64,000 bases of DNA from Siphonodentalium dalli (taxonomy: Eukaryota > Mollusca > Scaphopoda > Gadilida > Siphonodentaliidae). The stretch lies in the NCBI GenBank assembly GCA_032622095.1, contig CP136066.1, positions 3,619,784 to 3,683,783 on the forward strand, in the 5' to 3' direction. Under the pieces are notes generated by a model. The model was not told the origin of the DNA, did no database searches, and saw only the letters and a program-made list of their open reading frames with translations. The position numbers and the translations under genes were made by a program. The stretch's first letter is position 1. Every line of letters begins with the position of its first letter. Below are positions 24,512 to 34,811 of the stretch, one piece after another.

Positions 24512-25456
24512 GCATAGGTATGTACATATGGTTCCTGATCGATGGCATGTTGAAATTCGATGAATATAATTGCAGTTTAACTCTGCCACCGCTCCTAGCT
24601 GATTGTCGTCCAACACGCAGTCAACGGTTAAATATCATTTCACGCGTACTACTCGCATACTACACATATCGGAGAGGTACATCAAACCTGCAATGGAATG
24701 TGAAAGGTCGCCACACCCATACTAATCGCATACAAGACATATATAATCGAATTACATCCAACTTGCAATCAAAGGTTAAATGTCGTCGCGTCCGTACTAC
24801 TCGCATACAACACATATAGCATCGAGCCAAATCCAACCTACAATCAAAGGTTAAAGGTCGTTACATCCTCCGTACTACTCGCATACAACACGTATGGCAT
24901 CGAGTCATATCCAATCTGCAATCAAAGGTTAAAGTTCGTCACATCCGTACTACTCGCATACAACACATATAGCATAGAGCAACACCCAACCTGCAGTCAA
25001 AGGTTAAAGGTCGTGACATCCGTACTACTCGCATACAACACATATAGCATCAAGCCACATCCAACTTGTGTCAAGGTTAAAGTTAGTCACATCCGTACTA
25101 CTCGCACAAAACACATATAGCATAGAGCAAAACCCAACCTGCAGTCAAAGGTTAAAGGTCGTGCCATCCGTACTACTCGCATACAACACATATAGCATCG
25201 AGCCATATTCAACTTGCATCAAAGGTTAAAGTTAGTCACATCCGTAGTACTCGCATACAACACATATAGCATAGAGCAACACCCAACCTGCAGTCAGAGG
25301 TTAAAGGTCGTGACATCCGCACTACTCGCATACAACACATATATCATAGAGCAACACCCAACCTGCAGTCAAAGGTTAAACATCGCCACATCCGCACTAC
25401 CCGCATACAACACATATAGCATCAAGCCACATCCAACTTGCAGTCAGAGGTTAAAA
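24284..25456 (-). repeat. 75-bp minisatellite built from the exon 3 splice acceptor
   Basis: About eleven 75-bp units (unit starts near 24644, 24719, 24793, 24871, 24947, 25022, 25096, 25170, 25245, 25320 and 25395), plus one diverged unit next to exon 3 (24290-24360) separated by a TA microsatellite. On the minus strand each unit carries TTAACCTTTGACTGCAG followed by GTTGGATGTGGCTC or a variant, matching the real acceptor and first codons of exon 3 (TTAACCTTTATTCCAG, GTTGGATGTGGCTC). Most units keep the AG. Two unit types, one with AGAGCAACACCCAACC and one with GAGCCACATCCAAC, largely alternate, giving a ~150-bp higher-order period. The ORFs across it are artefacts. Confidence 0.9.
24423..24507. 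repeat. Long TA microsatellite in intron 2
   Basis: About 85 bases of uninterrupted (TA)n, the longest dinucleotide run in the window. It lies between the diverged first unit and the main 75-bp array. Confidence 0.95.
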
Positions 25457-25801
25457 CAAAACAAGGTTCTATTTTGTAAGTACAATTCATGTTTGCATAT
25501 TGGCAACTGATAGACATAATTGTATTGGCGCACGTAGTACCCTATGATTGTGTTGTAGTATCATTAGAACGTGTAGTTCATTATGAGAAAGAATTCCAAT
25601 ACAGTGGACTTTATATTTTGAATAGCAGTTAACTGTTTCTATAATAAAACACCATTCATGAGTAGTTACCCCATAGGAATACTCAGACAAATCGTTTGTT
25701 GCTCTCATGATCTAAACATGACTCCTTCTGCATTTGTATTTATACATCGTGTATAACAACGGTCGGTTTGAAATGTTCCAGACCAGTTGTACATCACTGA
25801 C

Positions 25802-25999
25802 CTGGTGTGTTGAGAGTGTACATCAGTTCCTTGACATACAGATAGACTCCCTCGTTCTTATATTTGAGGATATGCCCGCCATCATTAGCACAGTCCACCA
25901 TCGCCTCGGACTGTAGTGCCCCTCCGCGCCAACTCAGACACAGCTTCATCGGGATCGCTGGACCGGAATAGAGTGAGTACCCTTTATCTTCCGGACATG
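25802..25999 (-). CDS. Exon 2 of PAN + C-type lectin-like gene
   Basis: A 198-nt phase 1-1 exon encoding the first half of a C-type lectin-like domain: an opening CPEDKGYS block with the first cysteine, a KLCLSW strand, then a helix with EAMVDCANDGGHIL, the family's A...C...GG.L signature, and a Tyr-rich second helix. The acceptor ends AATTATAG (AG at 26000-26001). The donor is CCAG then GTCAGT (25801 downward). Joined to exon 3 it reads TPG-WMWLDG without a frame break. Intron 2 separates it from exon 3 by 1,535 bases. The ORF running beyond both ends is intronic read-through. Confidence 0.75.
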
Positions 26000-26001
26000 C
26001 T

Positions 26002-26699
26002 ATAATTAAAATTAAGAAGTAACCAATATAAGTATCTTCCCTGAACTTGTACAGGGAAACTATAACCAGATAACAAAAACATCCACGACAGCTGACTGGA
26101 TAATTATTTTGACAAAATGAATACACAAATAAATGTACAATTGAGATTGTGAAAAAAGATGCATACTATTTGGAACCTTGCTGAATATTGTGATCACCTG
26201 ACCCCACAAGAACAACTTTGCGGTGTAATGTGTTTATACATGTACCTCGGAATTTATTCTGGAACATTTTGTAGTCAGGGAAATTGTGAAATTTGAAAAG
26301 GAAAAAATACAATAGTCCATCTTGCTTATTGTATGAGTTTATCAGAATTGAGACCCGCACCATGCCGAGTATGGGGTGTTGGTGAAATAGGTCCGTTTCA
26401 ACAAACATGACACGAACATTAGCATTGTCACCAATGGAAAATAAATATGTATGTATAACATATCAGGACATTGCCTGTTTGGGGCGCGTTCAAACACTGA
26501 CAAGTTTGTGTGGTATATGTGAAGGTAGTTCAAACCATATGGTGCGAAATTATATATGAACGGAAGCATGCGAATAACGTACACCTTACATGGATAAAGC
26601 GTAAACCATACATGCGTTTAATAATAATAGTAATTATAATGACAAGTTTGATATAGCGATTAACCAATTACTTGCTCTAACACGCTTGGTATATTACCA
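26002..26699. other. Intron 1, lower part; nothing recognised
   Basis: AT-rich with no ORF showing domain features. Confidence 0.45.
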
Positions 26700-27046
26700 C
26701 AGTCATTTGTACAAGCCAACCAACGAACCGGCTGCAGCCATTGCAGGCGCTGCTCTAGTTTGATCAGAACATGCCCAGGTACTCATCAGCACGACAAGCT
26801 GACGGGTACTCGTTTAACGTATGAGTGATGCGAAGCCGACACAGTACGAGCGACCTTGCTCAAGGTCATAACTTGGAGCGGGTTTTTAAACAGAAGCAAT
26901 TCGACAATAATGATTGCGCGTCGCTCAAAGCGGCCAAGCCACTGATATGTGGACACTCAATGACCGGCGACGCACTGCGGACCCACATCGATGTGCTTAA
27001 AGCGAAGACAATACCGACATGCTAACCACTGAACCACGGAGCTCCA
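26700..27046 (-). mobile_element. Candidate tRNA-derived SINE
   Basis: On the minus strand, CTCCGTGGTTCAGTGGTTAG at about 27043-27023 closely resembles a tRNA 5' end with a polymerase III A box (TGGTTCAGTGG). A clear B box is not found at the expected distance. The body runs toward a distal block rich in GCTGCAGCCGGTTCG and ends near 26700. No other copy is visible in the window, so the SINE call rests on the head alone. Confidence 0.4.
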
Positions 27047-27404
27047 TAATGTACACCATTCCTAAATATATCGATATTATAAATACTCGTTATTTAGTTC
27101 CACAGGTAACAGTGACATTGGTGCAAACAATACATACAAGCGTTGCGTATACCGACATGCTGGGTACACCATGTAAATGGTGGATACGCCAGTATACATA
27201 TTTTTTTCTTCTTATTGTTTTCTTTTATTTAGATGTTACTATATGTTACGTTGTCGGCAGGAAAACTTTATATATGGTCATGCTGCTACTGTTCAATACA
27301 CTAATATTTAGTTCCGAATATTTCACTGTTAGCATTATGCTTGTAAATAATGTATAAATACAATATCAATAAATACTACAATGTGCCGCCATATGTACAT
27401 ATAG

Positions 27405-27550
27405 AATATCCGTATAGTTTGACGAGATACTAGGTTTATTTTCGCGAGTATGATTCAGCAAATGGGGGACCGAGCTTTAACGAGGTCCCCCATTTGCTGA
27501 CTCATACGAGCGAAAATAATACTCGTATCTCGTCAAACTATATGGATATT
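27405..27550. repeat. 146-bp near-perfect palindrome
   Basis: The left arm runs from AATATCCGTATAGTTTGACG and the right arm ends in CGTCAAACTATATGGATATT. The centre is GGGGGACC, a 12-base loop, then GGTCCCCC. Arms are about 67 bases with few mismatches. It would transcribe to a long hairpin on either strand. It shares no sequence with the 69-bp palindrome family. Confidence 0.9.
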
Positions 27551-28050
27551 TTTTTTATCCATCGCCAACTATTGTTTGAAAGTCATTATAATCAATTACA
27601 TTTATATAAATATGGAATTAACCGCGAATTTCGTTGGAATATATTTAAAACAATTACAAGTTTTTCGGTCGGCGAAGTGTTAAAATAAACTCATTAATAT
27701 TCATAAGGCTGTGACCTGCCAATCCTTACGCGAGTGATGAGGTCCCTAACTCACAACTCGACATTTGGCGCCGTTACGCTGTCGAGAGTAAGTCCAATCT
27801 ACCCCGCATCAAATAGAGAACAATTATTCGGGGAACCACCCACAATATGCCCTCAGTTGTTGTAATAATAACTGTACAAGTGTGCGTTTTAACATCATTT
27901 TCAAAATATCATGAATTCAAGTTTACTAGAAGTTTCGTTCCACATGTCAGTCTGTTCAAAAATACAAAATGCTACTTCCGTCCGACACAAAATTTAACAA
28001 TCACAAATTCATTCTTGTGAGGATATTTGTTGGTCTTGTGTAATGTCACG

Positions 28051-28056
28051 TTTATT
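28051..28056 (-). terminator. AATAAA polyadenylation signal downstream of Crypton-like ORF
   Basis: AATAAA on the minus strand about 100 bases past the stop at 28154. Position and strand fit the recombinase-like pseudogene; chance occurrence in AT-rich DNA cannot be excluded. Confidence 0.35.
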
Positions 28057-28153
28057 TTGGAACTGGACATGTGTATATATACATGTTGGATATGGTAACA
28101 GTGTTACTATGAAACAAACTTTGGAGCGCTGGCTGAACAACATTTTGCTGACA

Positions 28154-29823
28154 CTACTGTTTATTTGCGCTGTTGGAAGAAACACTGGTACTGCACACAG
28201 GCAAAGAACTGCTGCTAGTGTTACTGCCACAAGTAGGATTATTGATGATGTTGATAGGAACTGTTGTCGAATATGGAGCAGACACTGTCGTGGCTGTTGT
28301 AGAAGATGGAAATTCAAATCTGAGTGAATCGATAGTGCACATACCGATACTTCTATTTTCTGGAGGAGGCACGCTAACCGTCGCACTAGGTGTTGGAGGA
28401 ACAAACTGAGAACGAGACACATGTACTCCACTGATAATGTGCGAACAATGCTCCTGTTGCTTGCTACTGATGCAAGATTAGTTGTTGATTGATGCCAAAT
28501 TTCGATGTCCTGAGATGTTTGCTATATCTGTCGCTTCGATGTTGTTCTCCCTCAGCTTGCTGACCAAAGTTTTCCTGACACTCGTATTAGTGAAGCGCTT
28601 TTCTGTACTGTTTTCTATGTGAGTAGCCATCAACGGCATGATGTTTTCAAGCTTCCTTTCACACACAGGCTGCTTTCTGAACCATAGGTCATTTTCAGCA
28701 GTTACTGGTGTCGTCCGCGTAGCAATATAAAATGGATCATCAATGTTGCTGTAACCAAATGGACGCTTTTGACGCAAATAATTTGTATACTTGTACTGGA
28801 TCATGACCATAATTTGTTCCTGTTGCGTACATTCTTGGGGGCACATCTCTTACATTGCGAACATATACTCCAGTTCTGGTTTTGGTTTGACGTTCATTTA
28901 TTTGTATATATTCGTGCCCATCTTCATCCGTATTTAATTTAACGTCACCCCATGCCAAATGTATGTGTTCTGTTTTCCCACGAAGTCCGAGATGTAAAGT
29001 GTTATTGAACCACATGGTGTTTAGTACTGCCTCGGGGCTTGAAATGCCCAACTGCTCACTTTGAAATAATTGACTTATATCCGAATCGGTCAGTCGATCT
29101 GCCTTATATGGCCTATTACCACGGCCGGATTTCTTAAGTTGCTTCTGCTTTGCCAAAAGTGCCCGTCTGGTAATATCAAAGCAGTCATATTTCGCATTCA
29201 TTATCGTTGTTCCGTATTTGTGTCTTTTTAGGTACCGATCCACACTTGACATGATAGAGCGAAGAGATGATGGTTCAAATTAATCCCCGTTCCTCTTGCG
29301 AACACTCAGTAGGAATTTACCCAGGACCATATATAATTCCGACGATGGGATCTCGTGAATTTTTCTATATTCACCGGTTCTTGTCAAGTACTGTTCAAGG
29401 ATGTTCAAATCTTATTATTTATTTTTTTAGTGTATTTCTGTTTTCCTGCTCATGAATGAAGTCATTCAGATTTTGATCGGTGACATCACCAAACCTTTGG
29501 AGTGTGGGCATATCAAATTGTTCAGAAATGTTCATATCTGGCAGTGGCACAATATGTCTGCTAGGCTCTCTAGAAGGCTCAGTTACATTCAAAACTGTTT
29601 CAATCTCAATAATGTTATTACTTGTTACCGGTAGATCAACAGCTTCAAGTATAACAGGTGTGACATTTTGATTGTTGTTGTTGGAATTTTCTGCAATCTG
29701 ATCACCATTATCCTCAGACTCAGGATACGGAGCTAAGAACATTATTTCTAAATCTTCTTCAGACATTTCTTCGAGGAGTCTGATTTTGAAAATCGGATTT
29801 ATATATCCCGTTGATTCTGCCAT
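28154..29823 (-). pseudogene. Crypton/DUF3504 tyrosine recombinase-like pseudogene
   Basis: One reading path from ATG at 29823 to TAG at 28154, interrupted four times. The N-terminal part (29823-29419) is acidic and ends in a RFGDVTDQNLNDFI block typical of the helical lead-in of DUF3504 proteins (KIAA1958/ZMYM-like, derived from Crypton recombinases). The catalytic core follows: GLRGKTEH with the first Arg, a WGDVKL strand, NERQTKTRTG, PRMYATG, RPFGYSN, NTSVRKT with the second Arg but Thr where His is usual, and SGHRN. A Ser/Thr/Pro-rich tail ends the frame. Lesions: a frame change at an A7 run (29422-29428), TAA at 29280-29282, a one-base frame change at an A4 run (about 28767-28770), and TAA at 28478-28480 where the catalytic Tyr is expected. 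Family certain; dead copy likely. A recently dying domesticated gene is the alternative. Confidence 0.85.
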
Positions 29824-30692
29824 GTTTACAAATTCATAAAAACGCCGTGCGCTTTATTTTGACAGTTCGCAACCACGAGGCAGACGGCATGAATTGTTTA
29901 CGTTTTGTTATCGAGGCTCGCTTCAAACTCTTTGTTTTTACACAAATAATTACTAGCACTGTATGTTTAATAGCCAATAATTTAGAAATAAATGTTCGAT
30001 CATACTTTATATTTCATTTTATAACCCGGTTTTAGATACAGTTGGATGAAAACTGATTCATGTCGCTTACAATAGAATCGAAGCGAGCGTATTATTGGAT
30101 GGCACCTTGTGAACTCTTGCGGGGTCAAGTACTTGTAGCCGTTTTTGCTATATTTTAGCACGTGCTAAAATAAAGCTGTGGTTTATTTTGCAGCCTTTAT
30201 CTATATAGTAGGCGACAAAGGTGACGGATAAAATTGTATACAAGTATGTTCTATATGTTAACGCTGCGTATCTTGAAGTATTATTTCAATAGTTGGAACT
30301 ATATTAAGTTTGAACTCCTCATACAGTTCAAATTTGATATCGCTATTTAATACTAATTTTCGTATTTCTTTTTAAACATCGGGACCGTGCTCTTGGTGTA
30401 TCTTTTATAAATACGTATCGCTTCTTGCTCTACAATTCGCAATAATCCACCCACGTAGCATAAATGCAGAAGAGAGAAAATGTATACATTATGTATATCA
30501 TATAACGATATATAGTAATGTTGTCGAGCATCGGGTGCGCAACCATTCGGATGCGCAATTTATTTTATATATATATATTTATTTATGTTTTTTTTCTCCA
30601 AGTGGCAAATACAATTATTTGTCTTTCTTCCCACTTACTTTACTCTTATTACTATAATTGTAATTAATTTAACTTTTCTCACTTTTCTCAAC
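29824..30692. other. Upstream of Crypton-like pseudogene; part-repeated sequence
   Basis: No ORF of note. About 30345-30440 matches 11115-11230 (TTAATACT.ATTTTCGTATTT, CGCTTCTT.CTCTACAA), so the similarity between the two decayed-ORF loci extends past the coding part. Short TA runs occur near 30500-30570. Confidence 0.5.
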
Positions 30693-31068
30693 TTTATTGA
30701 AATTTAATCATCGTCGGTGTCTTGACCCCTTAAACGTATTTCAAGGAGTTTCTTGAATTTGCTCACTGCTTCCGCCGAGGCCCATTTATAATTATATCCA
30801 AGTTTGGTCAGCTGGACCATTTTATTCATGATAGTATTATGTATGGGGATGTTTTCAATCGATGCTGCTATTCTATCAAACATCTTTAATTTTTTAGAAA
30901 GATATCCAAATCTGTATCGATGAATTCTTATTCTGGGATGCTCTCTTCATTCATTATCATATCAACCGTATCGGACCACACTCCCGCTCCTTCCGCGTCA
31001 TTGCTGACGCGCTTCAACAGACTCTTGAATGTATCTATCTCGTTGAAACATTTCACAGCTTTCTTAAG
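30693..31068 (-). pseudogene. Decayed ORF of unknown family, copy 2
   Basis: Minus-strand coding remnant homologous to 11314-11649. From 31068 an open stretch reads KKAVKCFNEIDTFKSLLKRV through an acidic IMNEESIPE, then a stop. After a frame change come FLKKLKMF, ASIENIP, MVQLTKLGYNYKW and EAVSKFKKLLEIR, ending at TAA 30704-30706 with AATAAA at 30693-30698. Its 5' side is cut by the TIR element starting at 31073. The acidic ORF on the other side (35968-35809) may be the same gene's start. Family not recognised. Confidence 0.5.
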
Positions 31069-31350
31069 CTAGCCACACATGATTGCGTATGCGTATGGTG
31101 CGTTGTGTTATTTGTATCGCATCCGATTGTCGGACGGAAAATAAAATAGAAATGCACGGGCACCCACACATGCATGCGGTTCCGATGCGAAACTATTATG
31201 ACGCTCCGAATGCCTCCGATTTTTATCGGACCGAAAATACTCGTATTTTCCATCCGATAGAAATCGTCGCTACGTTTGCGTTCGCAGCGGAATTCCCAAT
31301 TATTTATGACGTCATCATGGAAAAGCCGCGATTTTTCAAAGTAATAAAAC

Positions 31351-31629
31351 ATGCCGCGAATTAGATCTACTCCCATAACACCCCAAGAAGTGGAAGATGT
31401 GTGCCTTCTAATTAAACCCCGGGTCTATCTGCATGTGTGCCAGCATGTGGACTATGACGACAACCAGAAATCATTTAATGCGTGGCAGGATATTTCGGAG
31501 AAGATCAGGGTCGGACAAATATTCCAGGCACGTATGATGGGGTGGTTGGGTGTCTCTCGGGTCCGAAAAGCTATTTTTTCCATGGGCCAATTTTGTTTCC
31601 CCATTTCTGCTATTGAGTCTTATTTTTGA
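31351..31629 (+). CDS. MADF-domain-like ORF inside TIR element
   Basis: ATG at 31351 opens MPRIRSTPITPQEVEDVC. Residues about 13-52 fit the first two helices of a MADF (Myb/SANT-like) DNA-binding domain: hydrophobic LLIKPRVYLHV, DYDDNQKSF, then NAWQDISEKI, the family's best-kept stretch. A full MADF domain needs a third helix, absent after residue ~55. Either an intron starts there or the copy is broken. Position just inside the left TIR suggests a transposon-encoded accessory DNA-binding protein. The last ~35 codons look non-coding. Confidence 0.5.
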   Translation: MPRIRSTPITPQEVEDVCLLIKPRVYLHVCQHVDYDDNQKSFNAWQDISEKIRVGQIFQARMMGWLGVSRVRKAIFSMGQFCFPISAIESYF

Positions 31630-31871
31630 TGTGTTTTTAACAGCAACAGGTCATATATAGTTAATTGCAATGCTATACTATATATAGATTATCAGAAGTT
31701 GGATCATTTGCACAATGGCCAACAATAACCCAAACCCAACTGGATAGAACAAGAAACTGCGATAATGAAAACATAAAATTTAATCAGTGTTCCATCTACT
31801 GATACAAAAAAATAAGAATAACTATGCAGAACTCAGCTGAAAATAAACAATAAAATGAAAGCACACTTGAC

Positions 31872-32417
31872 CAGTGTTCACGCTGCCGTGAGCAAATTTC
31901 GCAAATTGCGAAAGAAAAACAGAAGTGGCTCAACAAAATGGGCTTGTGGCTAAAGAAAGTGGTTCAAAGAATTTGAGTGTATGGCTCCTAAATGAAATGC
32001 TGTCCGACAGATTAAGTTCAACAATCAGGCAACAATATCCCGCCACGAGAGCATGAATGAAAGCATTCGCTGATTCTCAGCTTATGCCACAGGGACTGGT
32101 TGAAATTGTATTACGCACAGTGAATGGGTTTCATATTTCTACTCAATAAAACACACATTCATTGTACAGCTTTCACATCGCCAGACATTAGTGAAACAAA
32201 GAAGTGACACATATCCTATAATATCAGACATTGCAAAAACACTATATTGTGTACCCGTGTCGACTGGAATGTGAGAGGGCCTTCTCGTACCAACATTCAA
32301 TCAAAGATAAAATATAGGATGGAAAAATGTGGCTCAAGAAAACGAAAAATGGCTTCAAACAAATCACAAGTGGCTGAGGTGGTGGCTCCAACATTTGTTG
32401 GGCCAGTGTGAACACTG
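31872..32417 (+). mobile_element. Non-autonomous hAT element, 546 bp, with transposase remnant
   Basis: Left end CAGTGTTCACGCTGCC and right end, reverse complemented, CAGTGTTCACACTGGCC are hAT-style terminal inverted repeats. The flanks are an exact 8-bp target duplication CACTTGAC (31864-31871 and 32418-32425), the length diagnostic of hAT insertion. Inside, on the plus strand, 32228-32266 reads DIAKTLYCVPVST and, after a two-base frame change, 32270-32290 reads CERAFSY. This is the conserved VPVS..CER.FS block of the hAT C-terminal dimerisation domain. The rest of the transposase is missing, so it is an internally deleted copy. Confidence 0.9.
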
Positions 32418-32483
32418 CACTTGACCATGCATATGTGACATGGAAATAAAGATATAATAAATAATTGAATAAAATAGACTTTT

Positions 32484-34811
32484 TTTCCATATGAGTTTTG
32501 GAAATTTTTCTGGCTTGACTTAGGCCCAATTCTATGTGAATCACTCAATGAAGCTTATAATAAAGGGGAACTCTCAATCACCCAGAAACAAGGACTAATT
32601 ACTCTGATCCCAAAAAAAGATAAAGAAAGACATCATTTGAAAAACTGGCGACCAATTTCACTCTTAAATATATCTTACAAATTAGCTTCTTCATGCATAG
32701 CTAAAAGATTAAAACGTGTTCTACCATATATAATAAGTGATGATCAAACAGGATTCTTAAAAAATCGTTACATCGGAGATAATACTAGACTTATCTATGA
32801 CCTTATTCACGAGACGAAATTGGCCGGTAAACCTGGGTTGCTGCTCCTCCTAGACTTCGAAAAAGCTTTTGATTCAGTATCATGGAAATTTATACATAAA
32901 TGCCTCGACTTTTTTAATTTTGGAGATGCCATGAAGAGGTGGATTTCTATATTTTATACGAATATCAACTCATCTATTTTAATAAATGGGCATATATCTC
33001 AGAGTTTCAAACTGCATCGTGGCTGTCGACAGGGTGACCCAGTCTCGCCGTATATTTTTTTGATATGCGCGGAAATCTTAGCTATTATGATAAAGTCCAA
33101 TGACCGCATTAAAGGTATCAACCTCGGCAATTTAGAATACAAAATTACACAGTATGCAGACGACACGACTCTCATCTTGGACGGTAGTGATGAAAGCCTT
33201 AGGGAAGTATATACTATTTTAAACTCATTTGCAGATTATTCAGGCCTGAAAATTAACAATAGCAAGTGTCAGGCGTCGTGGATTGGCTCTTATACGGACC
33301 GTACGGATATTATATGCCCAGATCTTGGACTAAAATTTGATAGTACTTTCAATCTCCTTGGAATACACTTTGATACCAACCTTGACAACATGCATATTAA
33401 TTATGATAAAAAACTTGCAGAAGTCAAACGTTTGATAGCAACATGGAAACACCGGTTACTTACACCCATTGGTCGAATAACGGTGATAAAATCGCTAATA
33501 CTCCCAAAATTAACGCATCTGTTTGTAGCTCTACCAAATCCCAGTAATATTTTTATGAAAAATCTTGACACAGCGCTCTTTAATTTTCTCTGGAACTCTA
33601 AGCGTGATCGAGTTAAACGAAAAGTTATTTGTCAGGGTTATAAGAATGGCGGATTAAAAATGGTTGATGTAAACAAATTTATGCTATCCATGAAAATAAC
33701 TTGGGTGAGGCGCCTCGTAACTAAAAGTGCCAAATGGATCCCCTTAACAGATATACCTTTACGCAATGACCCTATGTTCCTTACTTATGACTATTCTTAC
33801 ATAGAAAAACAGGCACAAAAATTAACCAATCCTTTTTGGCATGATGTCCTGATGGCATTCACAAAATTTCTAGAGAAAGATCGAAACAATCGTAAAATAT
33901 CAGCATGTACATTATGGAATAACCCAAACATAAAGCAATATGGAAAAGTAATAAATTTCACCTCCTGGCGGGAAAAAGGGATCATATTTTTAAATGATAT
34001 GCTGGACAATAATGATCGCTTTCTTACACGAGACGATTTACTAAAGATTTATAACATACGCACAAACTTTATCACTCTTAATAACATTCAACATCAAATA
34101 AAATTACTTACAAAAAAACTTGACCAGCCTATAACTCGAATTTGCAGCCCCCTTTTACCAAATAATTTCATTAAACTGCTTAAAAACTGTCGAGGAGGAC
34201 AGGACTTTTATAACATCTTAATGGATACTCCAACTTCTACAGTAGCGCACAGAAAATGGCAAGCGTTATATCCTGACAACACAATTCAATGGTGTAAAGT
34301 AGATAAACTACCCTTTCTCACGACGCCTGACACAAAACTGCAATGGCTACAATTCCGAATAAACTCACGAATATTATCAACTAACAAGTTTCTTAAAATG
34401 TCCAATTTACGACAAGATGATAAATGCGATAGATGTAAAAGCGAGACAGAAGACATCTCCCACATATTTTGGAACTGTGTTCACGTTCAGAAATTCATTA
34501 AGGAACTCAGCGATTGGGGTAAAATTAACAGCATTGATCTATGTCCCCAACAGATGACAATGATTCTCGGCTCATCACCAACGAATCCGAACTTTATAAC
34601 GAACATGCTATGGCTTCTAATTAAACAATACATTTATAGGACCAAATTCAAGCCAACTAACGTATCGCTAAATGTTTTCCTCAAAGAATTGAATTATAGA
34701 TACCAATGTGAGAAGTATACCGCACGATGCCAATCGAAACAAGAAGAATTTTCGAAAAACTGGTTCCTTTTAGAAAAAGCTATACATATACGCACGAGTC
34801 CACACAAATAA
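32484..34811 (+). CDS. LINE ORF2 fragment: reverse transcriptase + C-terminal zinc knuckle
   Basis: An open frame of about 775 codons with no start of its own; ATG at 32637 is internal, since typical L1/Tx1-like sequence (YEFWKFFWLDLGPIL, ITQKQGLITLIPKKDK) precedes it in frame from 32484. Numbering from 32637, motifs are NWRPISLLN (3-11), LDFEKAFDSVSW (73-84) with the first catalytic Asp, GCRQGDPVSPYIF (about 130-142) and YADDTT (173-178) with the Asp pair. A thumb region follows (LLGIHFDT, then NFLWNSKRDRVKRKV and GGLKMVD), and a late CDRCKSETEDISHIFWNC CCHC-type knuckle at about 597. The frame ends at TAA 34809-34811. Full ORF2 proteins are about 1,200-1,300 residues, so about 500 N-terminal residues including the endonuclease are absent. 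It cannot mobilise itself. Confidence 0.9.
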   Translation, partial: FPYEFWKFFWLDLGPILCESLNEAYNKGELSITQKQGLITLIPKKDKERHHLKNWRPISLLNISYKLASSCIAKRLKRVLPYIISDDQTGFLKNRYIGDNTRLIYDLIHETKLAGKPGLLLLLDFEKAFDSVSWKFIHKCLDFFNFGDAMKRWISIFYTNINSSILINGHISQSFKLHRGCRQGDPVSPYIFLICAEILAIMIKSNDRIKGINLGNLEYKITQYADDTTLILDGSDESLREVYTILNSFADYSGLKINNSKCQASWIGSYTDRTDIICPDLGLKFDSTFNLLGIHFDTNLDNMHINYDKKLAEVKRLIATWKHRLLTPIGRITVIKSLILPKLTHLFVALPNPSNIFMKNLDTALFNFLWNSKRDRVKRKVICQGYKNGGLKMVDVNKFMLSMKITWVRRLVTKSAKWIPLTDIPLRNDPMFLTYDYSYIEKQAQKLTNPFWHDVLMAFTKFLEKDRNNRKISACTLWNNPNIKQYGKVINFTSWREKGIIFLNDMLDNNDRFLTRDDLLKIYNIRTNFITLNNIQHQIKLLTKKLDQPITRICSPLLPNNFIKLLKNCRGGQDFYNILMDTPTSTVAHRKWQALYPDNTIQWCKVDKLPFLTTPDTKLQWLQFRINSRILSTNKFLKMSNLRQDDKCDRCKSETEDISHIFWNCVHVQKFIKELSDWGKINSIDLCPQQMTMILGSSPTNPNFITNMLWLLIKQYIYRTKFKPTNVSLNVFLKELNYRYQCEKYTARCQSKQEEFSKNWFLLEKAIHIRTSPHK

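Noticed and set aside
24300-24616. Tyr/Ile-repeat ORFs on the minus strand
   Set aside because: Translation of the (TA)n tract in intron 2.
28009-28431. 140-codon minus-strand ORF overlapping the Crypton tail, and plus-strand ORFs 28043-28409
   Set aside because: Shadows of the Ser/Thr/Pro-rich tail of the recombinase pseudogene; the tail frame is collinear with the recombinase core.
32637-32639. ATG at 32637 as the true start of the LINE protein
   Set aside because: Conserved reverse-transcriptase sequence continues in frame upstream to the 5' truncation at about 32484.
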